DNA of 64,000 nt, taken from DATLLJ01 sp965229885. GTDB lineage: Bacteria; Acidobacteriota; Vicinamibacteria; Vicinamibacterales; CAVVIG01. Shown piece after piece: positions 47,205-55,399 of this stretch. The notes beneath the pieces are model-generated. The model searched no databases. It saw only the letters and a program-made list of their open reading frames with translations, and was not told the origin of the DNA. The stretch covers positions 1,178,001-1,242,000 of the forward strand of contig CBDDJX010000003.1 of assembly GCA_965229885.1 (NCBI GenBank). The letters are read 5' to 3'. Within the stretch, counting starts at the first letter, position 1. Each line of letters begins with the position of its first letter. A program made the translations under genes and the position numbers.

Positions 47205-48068
47205 TTACGCTAACGCCGATTTGTACAACGCCAACAGCTTGCCCCATGCGCGATCAGCGTCCGCCTTGCTGTAGATCGGTTGCCCGTTCGCCTGCTTCGG
47301 CATGTCCGACACACACCATCCATGTTGCGCCTGCGAATAGACCTCGATTTCGGCCGGCACCTTGGCCGCGTCGAACGATTCCTTGAGCTTCGTCTTCGCG
47401 TCCGATTGCTGCATGTCGTCGTTGGCCGCAATACCAAAGTACATCCGTCCCTTGATCTTCGGCGCAAGCAGATGCGGACTATCGGGATTTGCTGTCACGA
47501 GCCCGCCTCCGTGGAACGACGCTCCTGCGCCGATCCGGTTCGGCACCGCGGCTGCCGTTCTGACGACGAGCGCGCCACCCATGCAGTAGCCCTGAGTGCC
47601 AATTTTCTTACTGCGATCGACCTGACGCTGCGCGTCAAGCCAGGTGACAAAGGCTGCCGCGTCCCGTTCGGCAGCGCCTGCGGCGTTGATCGATCCCATC
47701 AGCGGTGTCAGTTTCGCCCTCTGAGTCGGGTCGTCGAAGCTGAAGTTCGACGCGTCCTCGAACACAGGCGACTTGGCGACCCGATAGAACGGATTTGGCA
47801 CCACCACGGAGTACCCTTCGACGGCGAGGCGCTTGGCTATCTCGCGCATCGAGGGGCGTAGGCCGAACGCGTCGGGCCAGATCAGGACGCCTGGATGCGA
47901 GCCGCTGGCTGGGTGAATGAAAGCCGCATCGCAGGTCCCGTCAGCGGTCTTGATATCGACGTTCGTTTCCACCACTTGCTGCTGAGCAGTCAGGCTAGCG
48001 CCAGCGGCCGCAATTCCAACCCCTACCGTGATCACGAAGTCTCTGCGCGTGATGGCGTCGTGTTCCAT
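47205..48068 (-). CDS. Dienelactone-hydrolase-family protein, exported
   Basis: A 287-aa alpha/beta hydrolase with a twin-arginine-like signal (TRRDFVITVGVGIAAAGASL). The nucleophile Cys lies in GTQGYCMGGALVV, the acid probably in IAANDDMQQ, and the His in AQHGWCV. The family hydrolyses dienelactones and related esters; the substrate here is unknown. The ATG at 48068 has an AGAGGAG site upstream. An IS481-type element lies immediately upstream, 33 bases from its start, and probably separates it from its native promoter. Confidence 0.88.
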   Translation of the reverse strand: MEHDAITRRDFVITVGVGIAAAGASLTAQQQVVETNVDIKTADGTCDAAFIHPASGSHPGVLIWPDAFGLRPSMREIAKRLAVEGYSVVVPNPFYRVAKSPVFEDASNFSFDDPTQRAKLTPLMGSINAAGAAERDAAAFVTWLDAQRQVDRSKKIGTQGYCMGGALVVRTAAAVPNRIGAGASFHGGGLVTANPDSPHLLAPKIKGRMYFGIAANDDMQQSDAKTKLKESFDAAKVPAEIEVYSQAQHGWCVSDMPKQANGQPIYSKADADRAWGKLLALYKSALA

Positions 48069-48100
48069 TGTTGCGCTCCTCTCAGTGGTAGATTGAGCGG

Positions 48101-49466
48101 CCGGGGACATGAGTGACAGATCAGTCCGGGGACATGGGTAACACTTGGTGGGTGTTACCACGCCGTGTGAGAGCGGAGGAGCGCGCGTTCTTGGCGGGCT
48201 CCGTAGTCGTCCCGGCCGGTCCTCTCCTGACGGTGCGGCCTTTGTGATCTTCAATGCGGAGAATGCGTTCGTTCATCCGTCCGAGCTTCACTGGCCCGAA
48301 GTATACGTCCCAGAGCCCATCGTCGACTTCTTCCAGTCCGACGTACTCGCCCGCCAGCGTGTGCGTCACGCAGACCCAGCGCTTCTTCCACCGGATGCCG
48401 CTGTTGCGACTGACGAGGCGGACTTCGAAGTGGCCGGGGTATTCCACGGGCGCGAGCGTGCGCGGCAGCGTCCGCGGTGACGGCTGGTAGACGGAGCCAG
48501 GCGTTTCTTGGTCCAATGCTTCGTGCGGGCGTTCGTCGTTGTACTCGTGACGAAACCGATTGAACCGGATCTGTTGGGCGCGCAGATTGGCGCTCGGGGG
48601 ACGCGTGGCCTCGGCTTTCAGCGTCCGATGCATCCGCTCATGGCGCCCGTTCTGCTGCGGGGACGCGGGGGCGATCAGTTCCGGGAGGATCCCGAGCCGA
48701 ATCCACCAGACGGACAACGTGGACAGGCGCCCGAGCGCGGTAGTGGCGAAGGGCACGCCATTGTCGGTCCGGATGATCCCCGGCAAGCCGTACTCTTGGA
48801 AGAGGCGGAGGAAGAGCGGGCGAGCCGTAACGATCGCGGTCGAGAGCAGGCCGTGACAGGTCAGCAAGTACCGACTGAAGCCATCGACGATCGTCAACGG
48901 ATAGCAATACACCCCGTCGCGGGTTTTGAACTGCCCTTTGAAGTCCGCGGTCCAGGTCCCGTTGGGGGCCGTCATCGGGATCAGCGGCCGACCCGGGTGT
49001 GCGGGCACCGGCCGCCGCCGCGACCCCGTGATGAGACCGGCGCGATCCAGCAGATCACAGACCGTACTCCGGGCCGGGAGTGTCCACGTCGGGTGCCGCG
49101 TGGCCACGATCTTCAGGAGTTTCTTGGCGCCCCAGGTCGGATGGTGGCGGCGCACGTCCAGCAGGGCCGCGATGATCGGCGGGGGCGTCCGGTGCGGACA
49201 ATGCGCCGGCCGCCGTGACCGATCGACCAGCCCGGCCGGTCCCCCAACCTCATAGCGCTCGATCCATTTATAGGCGGTCTTCCGACTGATGCCGTAGCGT
49301 CGCGCCAGCTCCGCGACGTCGAACACATCGCGCTGGTAGTCGGCGATGAACTGCACGCGTTGGTCCATGAGTAACGTCTCCTGCCATGGCATCGAGCACC
49401 TCGGCTCGAGTGTGGCTGAATGTGTTACCCATGTCCCCGGACTCTTCTGTTACCCTTCTCCCCGGA
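48101..49466 (-). mobile_element. IS481-family insertion sequence with doubled terminal repeats
   Basis: Inner inverted repeats are GTCCGGGGACATGGGTAACAC at about 48124-48144 and its perfect inverse at 49422-49442. Outer, less perfect repeats lie just beyond: CCGGGGACATGAGTGACAGA (48101-48120) and the inverse of TCTGTTACCCTTCTCCCCGG (from 49446). Each end therefore has two tandem-like copies of the same word. The transposase between them is intact, so this is the only apparently complete IS in the window. No target duplication was confirmed. Confidence 0.85.
48121..49368 (-). CDS. IS481-family transposase
   Basis: A 415-aa protein with an N-terminal helix-turn-helix (FDVAELARRYGISRKTAYKW). 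The DDE integrase core follows: the first Asp in PNGTWTADFKGQFKT, the second in GIIRTDNGVPFA, and the Glu in PQQNGRHERMHRTLK. The tail includes YNDERPHEALDQETPGSVYQ. The ATG at 49368 (MDQRVQFIADYQ) has a GGAGA site; an earlier ATG is at 49392. The last residues (HQVLPMSPD) are encoded by the terminal repeat itself. Confidence 0.94.
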   Translation of the reverse strand: MDQRVQFIADYQRDVFDVAELARRYGISRKTAYKWIERYEVGGPAGLVDRSRRPAHCPHRTPPPIIAALLDVRRHHPTWGAKKLLKIVATRHPTWTLPARSTVCDLLDRAGLITGSRRRPVPAHPGRPLIPMTAPNGTWTADFKGQFKTRDGVYCYPLTIVDGFSRYLLTCHGLLSTAIVTARPLFLRLFQEYGLPGIIRTDNGVPFATTALGRLSTLSVWWIRLGILPELIAPASPQQNGRHERMHRTLKAEATRPPSANLRAQQIRFNRFRHEYNDERPHEALDQETPGSVYQPSPRTLPRTLAPVEYPGHFEVRLVSRNSGIRWKKRWVCVTHTLAGEYVGLEEVDDGLWDVYFGPVKLGRMNERILRIEDHKGRTVRRGPAGTTTEPAKNARSSALTRRGNTHQVLPMSPD

Positions 49467-49729
49467 CCGCACCGATGATACGGCTAACAGTCGTCTGGAC
49501 GTGAGATTTTCCCTCAATTGACCAGACGTGATCCGCGAGCCCCGCTTCCATTGCTGCCGCTGTCCCGCAGCCGCCCCTGAGGTGCTGGCCGCGCCCGGTG
49601 GGACGAACGGAGCGCCCGACGACGTCCTTAGTGGACCTAACGTTTTTGGGCATTTTCGAGGCTAAACCCCTTGCACCGCGACGGATTCAAGGTCTTGTGC
49701 GACGAAGGTCTGCGCCGTGCGTTTCTCAG
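49467..49729. other. Non-coding-looking DNA beside the IS481 element
   Basis: About 260 bases without supported genes. It probably belongs to the disrupted region into which the IS inserted. Confidence 0.35.
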
Positions 49730-49828
49730 GGCTGTTCGCTGCTGTTTCAGCAGGAGGCGCAGCCGTGCTGCCGACGGCCGCCAGTCATCCGTTCTACGCG
49801 CGCCTGAACCAGTTGCTGCGCGACCACG
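49730..49828 (+). pseudogene. N-terminal fragment of an IS transposase (IS1182/IS5-like)
   Basis: The plus strand reads AVLPTAASHPFYARLNQLLR, the typical start of a group of DDE transposases in which HPFYxRLN is followed by a catalytic region. Homology ends after about 30 residues at RDH, where a methyltransferase fragment on the other strand begins. Confidence 0.55.
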
Positions 49829-49941
49829 CGGCCGTTGCCATCCGGGCACCGGACGATGTTCGACAGGATGGTCACGCACTGTTCGTCGTCCCAGCCATGG
49901 ATGATGTGCTTCAGCAAGTAGCAGTCACCACTGCGTGGCAC
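49829..49941 (-). pseudogene. Fragment of an O-methyltransferase-like gene
   Basis: The minus strand reads SGDCYLLKHIIHGWDDEQCV and TILSNIVRC, matching the HDW-type block of plant-style/hydroxyneurosporene O-methyltransferases. Only about 35 residues remain. It is joined head-on to a transposase fragment, marking a rearrangement point. Confidence 0.6.
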
Positions 49942-50024
49942 TCACCGTCGTGAGCCGCTGACTTGGTAGCGACCCAGGTCGCCTTTATGTGCTACACCTG
50001 TGGGGAGCGAAGAAAGGCGGCTCC

Positions 50025-51407
50025 ATGCGTTCCCAGTATCCGCGACGTGGCCGCCGCTCTGGCCCCATTCTGGTGGCGGCCGCGCTCCTCAGCGTGTGCG
50101 GCGGCGGCGCCGCCTCTCTCCCAGCCCAGAGCGGGTGGCTGGACAAGAACAGACAGGCGTTCCCGGCGGCTCCCACGGCCGGCACTGGTGCGCTGGCTCG
50201 TCCGGTGCGCGACGCCTTGGCGAGTGTCGTGCCCTTCCTGCAGCAGGGCCGCTTTCCGAGTGAGGCGGTGCGCACGATCGGCATGTACGGGGACGGTCGC
50301 CTGCTGTGGTATTTGAACGACCTCTTGCGGTTTACGTCGCGTGGCTCACTGCCGATCGTGGTCGAGGCGTTTGAGAAGCTCAGTGGCGCTGAGCTTTCCG
50401 GCGAGCCACTCACCGCCCTGGGCGATCGCGTCTTGGCGTGGGATCTACCGGCCCCGCCAGACTACCGGCGGCTCAAGCGCGACCTGTTTCTTCTGATCGA
50501 GCCGCGCTGGGCGCCGTTTTTCGATGACGAGGACTCTGCGATTGACTGGCGGCTCGTGGGGTGGGGTGGGGTGTTCATCGACGATCGCCCCGACGCCACG
50601 GCGGGGCAGATCTGCCCTCGGGGGTGCATTCCGGCCTTGGACCAACCCGCCGTGACCGATGCCAAAGGGGGGGGCTGGTATCCGGACGACGATCTGGTGT
50701 TTGGAATCGTGGTTGGCCGGCAGGCGCGGGCGTATCCGAGGAACATCATGGAAGTGCATGAGATGGTCAACGACACGCTCGGCGGACGCCATATCGCCAT
50801 CCCGTACTGCACCCTGTGCCGGTCCGCGCAAGCATACTTTACCGACGACGTCGACGACTTCCGGCCGCTCCTGCGGACCTCTGGACTCCTGTCGCGATCC
50901 AATAAATTCATGTACGACATCACCACGTTCTCCGCCGTCGACACGTTTACCGGAGAAGCGATCTCCGGACCGCTGTTCGACGCTGGTGTCACGCTCAAAC
51001 AAGCCACGGTCGTGACCTCCCCCTGGGCGGCGTGGCGCGCGGCGCACCCAGACACCACGATCCTCGCGGAGGATGGAGGAATTGGGCGGAGCTACCCGCG
51101 CAACCCGCTACGCGGCCGCGACGATGCCGGGCCCATCTTTTCGATCGGGGATGTCGACCCGCGTCTCGGCGTGCACGATATGGTGGTGGGCGTTCGAGCT
51201 GCTGACGGAACGCCGGTGGCGTTCCCGGTGGGGCCAGCGCGTTTGGCGCTGGAGGCCGGCGAGGAGGTCGCGCTGGCTGGGGTGGCGCTGCAGCCGGATG
51301 CCGGTGGCCTACGCGCGTTCATTGACGGCGCAGAGATTCCAGCGCATGAGGCGTTCTGGTTTGCGTGGAGTCAGTTTCAGCTGCACACGCTGTTGTGGAA
51401 GCGATGA
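50025..51407 (+). CDS. DUF3179 domain-containing protein, secreted
   Basis: A 460-aa protein with a signal (GPILVAAALLSVCGGGAASL). The conserved DUF3179 blocks are GIVVGRQARAYPRNIMEVHE, MVNDTLGGRHIAIPYCTLCR, SRSNKFMYDITTFSAVDTFT and AISGPLFDAGVTLKQATVV. The Cys pair in YCTLC is characteristic. The biochemical role of the family is not known to me. The ATG at 50025 follows a GAAAGG site. Confidence 0.85.
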   Translation: MRSQYPRRGRRSGPILVAAALLSVCGGGAASLPAQSGWLDKNRQAFPAAPTAGTGALARPVRDALASVVPFLQQGRFPSEAVRTIGMYGDGRLLWYLNDLLRFTSRGSLPIVVEAFEKLSGAELSGEPLTALGDRVLAWDLPAPPDYRRLKRDLFLLIEPRWAPFFDDEDSAIDWRLVGWGGVFIDDRPDATAGQICPRGCIPALDQPAVTDAKGGGWYPDDDLVFGIVVGRQARAYPRNIMEVHEMVNDTLGGRHIAIPYCTLCRSAQAYFTDDVDDFRPLLRTSGLLSRSNKFMYDITTFSAVDTFTGEAISGPLFDAGVTLKQATVVTSPWAAWRAAHPDTTILAEDGGIGRSYPRNPLRGRDDAGPIFSIGDVDPRLGVHDMVVGVRAADGTPVAFPVGPARLALEAGEEVALAGVALQPDAGGLRAFIDGAEIPAHEAFWFAWSQFQLHTLLWKR

Positions 51408-51529
51408 AGCGCGCAGGCCTCGGTCGGATGGAGCGTATCGCCAGGCCAGATGGGAGACATTTTGGGGGTATGGGCGGATCGACGCTTCTGACGCAAACGC
51501 TGATGGCGGTCGCGATGGGTGTCTGAACC

Positions 51530-51715
51530 GTACCGGGTTTGCAGGTGATTCGACGGCAAGGCCCGTGGCGGAGTCTGGAGGCGGTGGAATTTGCGACGCT
51601 GGCGTGGGTCGACTGGTTCAATACGCGGCGTTTACTCGAGCCGATCGGCTACGTCCCGCCCGCGGAGTTTGAGGCGGCGTATTATCAGCAGACGGAAGTA
51701 GTGGCAGTCACGTAA
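51530..51715 (+). pseudogene. C-terminal fragment of an IS3-family transposase
   Basis: The plus strand ends VIRRQGPWRSLEAVEFATLA, WVDWFNTRRLLEPIGYVPPA and EFEAAYYQQ, the conserved IS3 (IS3-subgroup) C-terminus. Upstream of about 51530 homology is lost, so only the last about 60 residues survive, just downstream of the DUF3179 gene. Confidence 0.78.
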
Positions 51716-51784
51716 TTCGCTCTCCGACGATCCCGGTACGATTCATCACCTTCGTCCTCGTCGTGGCCGTCGTCATCTTCCACA

Positions 51785-51992
51785 TCGTCGGGGTCATCCT
51801 CTTCGTCTTCGCCTCGCGCTCGAACCGCTGCTTTAGGTCCGGATCCGTCGCGACGTGTTCAGGGAGGACTCTGATGGCAACCGTGCAGTCGAGGTTGGTG
51901 TCTGTGGCCTGATACACCTCCTCCATCCCGCCCACGCGGATCTTGGTCGCGACGTCATACGGACCGAGGCGGGTGCCGGGAGTCAGGGCCAA
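51785..51992 (-). pseudogene. N-terminal relic of a Ser/Thr protein kinase
   Basis: The minus strand reads MALTPGTRLGPYDVATKIRV, then GGMEEVYQATDTNLDCTVAI and RVLPEHVATDPDLKQRFERE. This is the standard start of bacterial Pkn-type kinases up to the invariant-Lys strand, but the Gly-loop reads GGMEEV rather than GGMGEV, and the AIK lysine is replaced (AIR). Homology stops after FEREA. It is a broken relic. Confidence 0.75.
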
Positions 51993-52066
51993 GTGGTTGG
52001 ATCATATGGGCGGAACGGGAGGGGGAAGCGGATCCATGCAAGGTCAACTTGGCAGTGCCATGGTCA

Positions 52067-52483
52067 CTACTTCTTGGGTCCGAATATCTGCAGAAACCTC
52101 TCATGTAAAGCTTTTGCCGCTGGATGTTGCGCAATCAAAGCGGCCGTCTGCTTCATAAACACGTCGCCAGACTCCTTCTCCGTCTCTGCATGAAAGTGAT
52201 GAAATTTGGCGTACACGAGAATGCCCTCTCCATTGGAGTCTAGAAACAAGTCTGCATCCACCGCGCCCTGCAGCACGAGTGAAGCCGCCATCTCCCAGTA
52301 GCTCAGGACTTGCCGCCACGCAGCATTCTCGGTCGCTGTCACATCCCGCGACACCGCCCTCAACTCTTCCAGCGTCTTCGGCTGAAAAACAAAGACCATG
52401 AAGCGACGGGCCTTGCGTAACGTCTCTTCGCGCCGGAGTTCGTAAAGCCGCAACACGATCTCTGCGTCTGCCGTTGTCGCCAT
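52067..52483 (-). CDS. Hypothetical protein
   Basis: A 138-aa helical protein: EIVLRLYELRREETLRKARR, then FQPKTLEELRAVSRDVTATE, WRQVLSYWEMAASLVLQGAV and LFLDSNGEGILVYAKF. There is no signal peptide. Similar proteins occur in acidobacteria as far as I recall, without known function. An AGAGGAC site precedes the ATG at 52483. A kinase relic lies directly upstream. Confidence 0.7.
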   Translation of the reverse strand: MATTADAEIVLRLYELRREETLRKARRFMVFVFQPKTLEELRAVSRDVTATENAAWRQVLSYWEMAASLVLQGAVDADLFLDSNGEGILVYAKFHHFHAETEKESGDVFMKQTAALIAQHPAAKALHERFLQIFGPKK

Positions 52484-52552
52484 TTTGTCCTCTTTTCCTT
52501 CCGCAATCCTCAGGCACGCCACGCGCCCACGGTAGATTGTAGAACAGGCCCG

Positions 52553-52634
52553 CGCGATCCGTGGCTTCTCGCTGAAACCGCGCCAGTCGCTCTGCATCAG
52601 CCGCCAGCGATTCGGGTAGCACCTTGATTGCCTA
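52553..52634 (-). pseudogene. Second relic of a Ser/Thr kinase N-terminus
   Basis: The minus strand reads AIKVLPESLAADAERLARFQ followed by REA, the stretch of Pkn-type kinases around the catalytic Lys. Nothing kinase-like lies on either side. This is separate from the relic at 51.8-52.0 kb, being better conserved and of a different subtype. Confidence 0.68.
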
Positions 52635-52694
52635 GACAGTATGGCTGTCAGATCTTAAATCCAGAGACCTGCCTCACGTTGCTATCGTGGGTTA

Positions 52695-52755
52695 CGCGGA
52701 GCCTTCGACCCCCGGCTTAGAAGGACTGGGTTCTATCCAACTGAGCTACGGGCGC
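52695..52755 (-). pseudogene. tRNA-Arg(TCT) relic
   Basis: Read on minus from 52755, GCGCCCGTAGCTCAGTTGGA and TAGA give an intact acceptor 5' strand and D arm. The anticodon loop CTTCTAA (TCT) follows. The anticodon stem has mismatches (CAGTC against GCCGG), and the T arm and acceptor 3' strand are not recognisable. It is therefore a dead 5' tRNA fragment. Confidence 0.68.
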
Positions 52756-52854
52756 GTCCAGCGTTCAAGATGTTGCGCGCCGTTAAGACCACTTCGCTGA
52801 ATGGTTTGGCCGCGGGCCATGCCCTTGCAGCCCCTGCTCATATAATCGCGTCAC

Positions 52855-52905
52855 TCTTGGCCCTCAGCCCCGGAACGCGTCTCGGTATCTACGAAGTCAC
52901 CACCA
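52855..52905 (+). pseudogene. Third relic of a Ser/Thr kinase start
   Basis: The plus strand reads LALSPGTRLGIYEVTT, the usual first residues of Pkn-type kinases in these bacteria, then degenerates. It lies next to the tRNA-Arg relic, in the opposite orientation to the other two kinase relics. Confidence 0.6.
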
Positions 52906-52988
52906 GATCGGCGGCGGGGGCATCGGGCAGGCACCTGGATTTCCGCCGTGCTGGCGCACGGTCATTTGTCTGGTAGGTGACGTTTGCC

Positions 52989-53603
52989 ATGCTCTCTATC
53001 GTGAAACATCATGCCAGCGGGCGGGGGCAGTCTCGGGCGGCCTTCGCGCTCGTTGTGGCGCTCGGCCTCGTCTTCATTACCATCACGGTCGGCTCCGCCG
53101 GTGCACAGCAGGGGAGCGGTCAGCCCGACGCGTCGCGGTTGAACCAGCCGGGCAAGGACGTTCACTGGGTACCGACCCCGCCGGCGCTCGTCGAGAAGAT
53201 GCTCGACCTGGCGAAGGTCACACCGAAGGACCGGCTCGTCGACTTGGGATCCGGCGATGGCGTCCTCGTAATTGCGGCGGCGAAGCGCGGTCTCCGCGCG
53301 CGCGGCATCGAGTACGACCGCGGACTTGTCGAATACTCGAAGCGCAAGGCCGCCGAGGCCGGCGTCAGCAAAGTTACCCGTTTCGTGCGCGGCGACATCT
53401 TCGAGACCGACTTCTCGGACGCGACGGTCGTCACGACCTTCCTGCTGCCGTCCATTAACCTGCGGCTCCGGCCGACCTTCCTCGCCATGAAGCCAGGCAC
53501 GCGTATCGTCGCCAACACGTTCGCGATTGCCGACTGGCAGCCGGACGAGACCGCCATGGTCGAGCCGTGCGAGCCAGGAAGCCCGTGGAGCGGGTGGACA
53601 TGA
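52989..53603 (+). CDS. Exported SAM-dependent methyltransferase, shortened C-terminus
   Basis: A 204-aa protein with an N-terminal hydrophobic segment (AAFALVVALGLVFITITVGS) ending before AQQ. The class I SAM motif is RLVDLGSGDGVLVIAAAKRG, followed by RGIEYDRGLVEYSKRKAAEA and TVVTTFLLPSINLRLRPTFL. Related proteins usually continue past IADWQPD with a WCTA-type segment; here the frame ends early at SPWSGWT, and a different frame carries MTDEEMRAEERELWARHRAG. A truncation or fusion at the 3' end is likely. Confidence 0.78.
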   Translation: MLSIVKHHASGRGQSRAAFALVVALGLVFITITVGSAGAQQGSGQPDASRLNQPGKDVHWVPTPPALVEKMLDLAKVTPKDRLVDLGSGDGVLVIAAAKRGLRARGIEYDRGLVEYSKRKAAEAGVSKVTRFVRGDIFETDFSDATVVTTFLLPSINLRLRPTFLAMKPGTRIVANTFAIADWQPDETAMVEPCEPGSPWSGWT

Positions 53604-53679
53604 CGGACGAAGAGATGCGCGCCGAAGAGCGCGAGCTGTGGGCGAGGCATAGGGCCGGCGGAATGTAGCGAGCGCGTCA

Positions 53680-53714
53680 TCCCGTCAACGGGATTCCTGC
53701 TCCCGTTGACGGGA
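53680..53714. repeat. Paired TCCCGTCAACGGGA dyads
   Basis: TCCCGTCAACGGGA (53680-53693) and TCCCGTTGACGGGA (53701-53714) are inverse copies and each nearly palindromic, giving a strong hairpin about 70 bases after the methyltransferase stop. A third copy is at 56405-56418. The pair may act as a bidirectional terminator or be a small dispersed repeat. Confidence 0.6.
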
Positions 53715-53756
53715 GTGGCATTGATTCGGTTCAGTGGACGGTTTGACTACGCTACT

Positions 53757-53822
53757 TAAGTCATCGCTCGTCGCTCGAACGTGGCCGGACTGATCTGGCC
53801 GAGGGTCGAGTGTCGGCACGGA
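53757..53822 (-). pseudogene. C-terminal scrap of an IS3-family transposase
   Basis: The minus strand reads CRHSTLGQISPATFERRAMT and stop, the typical last residues of IS3/IS150-like transposases (RRHSxLGxxSPxxFE). Only about 20 residues remain. Confidence 0.6.
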
Positions 53823-53899
53823 ACGCCCGTTCTCGGACGGTCATCATCGAAGCCGACTGTCACGAGAGCTACAGTAGACAGCGGAGGAAGGACACGAAC

Positions 53900-54556
53900 A
53901 TGCAGCTCATCTTCGAACAGATCCGCGCCGGCGGCGACCGGAACTTCGGCTACCTGCTCGGTGATCGGGACACCAGGCAGGGCGTGCTGATCGACCCGTC
54001 GTACTCGCCCGAAGCGTTCGTCGAACGCGCCAGGGACCAGGGGCTGACGGTCACGCACGTGATCAACACACACGGGCACCCGGATCACACAAACGGCAAT
54101 GCTAAGGCTGCGGAGCTGACTGCGGCGCCGGTGGCCGCGTTCGCGGACTCCTTACTGGTCAGTCCGGACCTTGGCCTCGGCGACGAGCAGGAACTCGACG
54201 TCGGCGGCCTGCGGCTCCAGTTCCTTCACGTGCCGGGGCACTGCCCCGACCACCTGGTGGTCTATGAACCCTCGTGGCGGATCCTGATCGCTGGCGATCT
54301 CCTGTTCGTCGGGAAGGTGGGTGGCACCACCAACGATGACGACGCGCGCACTGAGTGGGCCAGCCTTCGGCGGCTGCTCGACCGGATCCCCGACGACGCC
54401 ACCGTGTGGCCCGGGCACGACTATGGGGTGCGCCCCAGTTCCACGATTGGCCTGGAGCGCGCCACGAACCCGTTTCTCCGCTGTCCCGACCTGGCCGCCT
54501 TCATCGCGCTCAAGCGAGACTGGCCGACCGTCAAGCAACGGCTCGGCCTGAAATAG
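53900..54556 (+). CDS. Metallo-beta-lactamase-fold hydrolase (glyoxalase II-like)
   Basis: A 218-aa zinc hydrolase. Metal motifs: NTHGHPDHTNGN near residue 56, PGHCPDHLVV near 115, AGDLLFVGKVGG near 133 and WPGHDYG near 172. The order fits the hydroxyacylglutathione hydrolase-like subgroup. The substrate is unknown. The ATG at 53900 follows a GGAGGAAGG site. The alpha/beta hydrolase gene follows after 21 bases, probably in the same transcript. Confidence 0.9.
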   Translation: MQLIFEQIRAGGDRNFGYLLGDRDTRQGVLIDPSYSPEAFVERARDQGLTVTHVINTHGHPDHTNGNAKAAELTAAPVAAFADSLLVSPDLGLGDEQELDVGGLRLQFLHVPGHCPDHLVVYEPSWRILIAGDLLFVGKVGGTTNDDDARTEWASLRRLLDRIPDDATVWPGHDYGVRPSSTIGLERATNPFLRCPDLAAFIALKRDWPTVKQRLGLK

Positions 54557-54577
54557 CCCGACGCACGGGGCCTTGAG

Positions 54578-55399
54578 ATGAGTCGCCCGATGATCATTGC
54601 GGCCGGGTACGTTGCCGTCATCGCTGCCGTCCTGGCGCTCATCTGGACGATGCAGCGCCGCTTGATGTACTTCCCAACTGGTGGCGTGCCCACGCCTGGT
54701 GAAATCGGGCTGACCGATGTCGAGCCGGTGACCTTCGAGACGACCGACGGGCTCGGGCTGAGCGGCTGGTTCGTCGCGGCATCCGGACCCTCGCCGCGCG
54801 TCACCGTTCTGGTCTTCAACGGGAACGCCGGCAATCGAGCGCACCGGGGGCCCCTGGCGGCGGCGTTCCATCGGCACGGATTGCAGGTTCTTCTCGTCGA
54901 TTATCGGGGTTACGGCGGCAATCCCGGGACTCCGACGGAGAACGGGCTCTCCGCAGACAGCCGCGCCGCCCGAGCGTACCTGGCCGGTCGCCCCGACGTT
55001 GATGCGTCGCGGATCGTGTACTTCGGCGAGTCGCTGGGAACGGCAGTGGCTATCGACCTCGCCGTCGAGCACCCGCCGGCGGCGCTCGTCCTGCGATCGC
55101 CGTTCACATCGATGGCCGACGTGGGACAGCATCACTATCCGTTTCTGCCGGTGCGTCTTCTTCTCCGGGACCGGTTCGCGGCGATCGATCAGATTCGCCG
55201 GATCCAAGTGCCGCTGCTGGTCATCGCAGGCGGGCACGATCGCATCGTGCCCATCGAGAACAGTCGGCGCCTGTACGATGCCGCGGTGGCTCCCAAGACG
55301 CTCCTCGTGCTTCCCGACGCCGATCACAATGATGACGAGTTACTCGCGGGAGACGAAATGATCCGGGCGATCGTCCGTTTTCTCCAGCCGCTCACGTAA
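54578..55399 (+). CDS. Membrane-anchored alpha/beta hydrolase (Bem46/ABHD17-like)
   Basis: A 273-aa protein with an N-terminal anchor (IIAAGYVAVIAAVLALIWTM). The motifs FNGNAGNRAHR, DYRGYGGNPG and nucleophile GESLGTAVA are present, with the acid in GGHDRIVP and the His in DADHNDD. The family includes lipid- or protein-depalmitoylating hydrolases; the substrate is unknown. Confidence 0.9.
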   Translation: MSRPMIIAAGYVAVIAAVLALIWTMQRRLMYFPTGGVPTPGEIGLTDVEPVTFETTDGLGLSGWFVAASGPSPRVTVLVFNGNAGNRAHRGPLAAAFHRHGLQVLLVDYRGYGGNPGTPTENGLSADSRAARAYLAGRPDVDASRIVYFGESLGTAVAIDLAVEHPPAALVLRSPFTSMADVGQHHYPFLPVRLLLRDRFAAIDQIRRIQVPLLVIAGGHDRIVPIENSRRLYDAAVAPKTLLVLPDADHNDDELLAGDEMIRAIVRFLQPLT

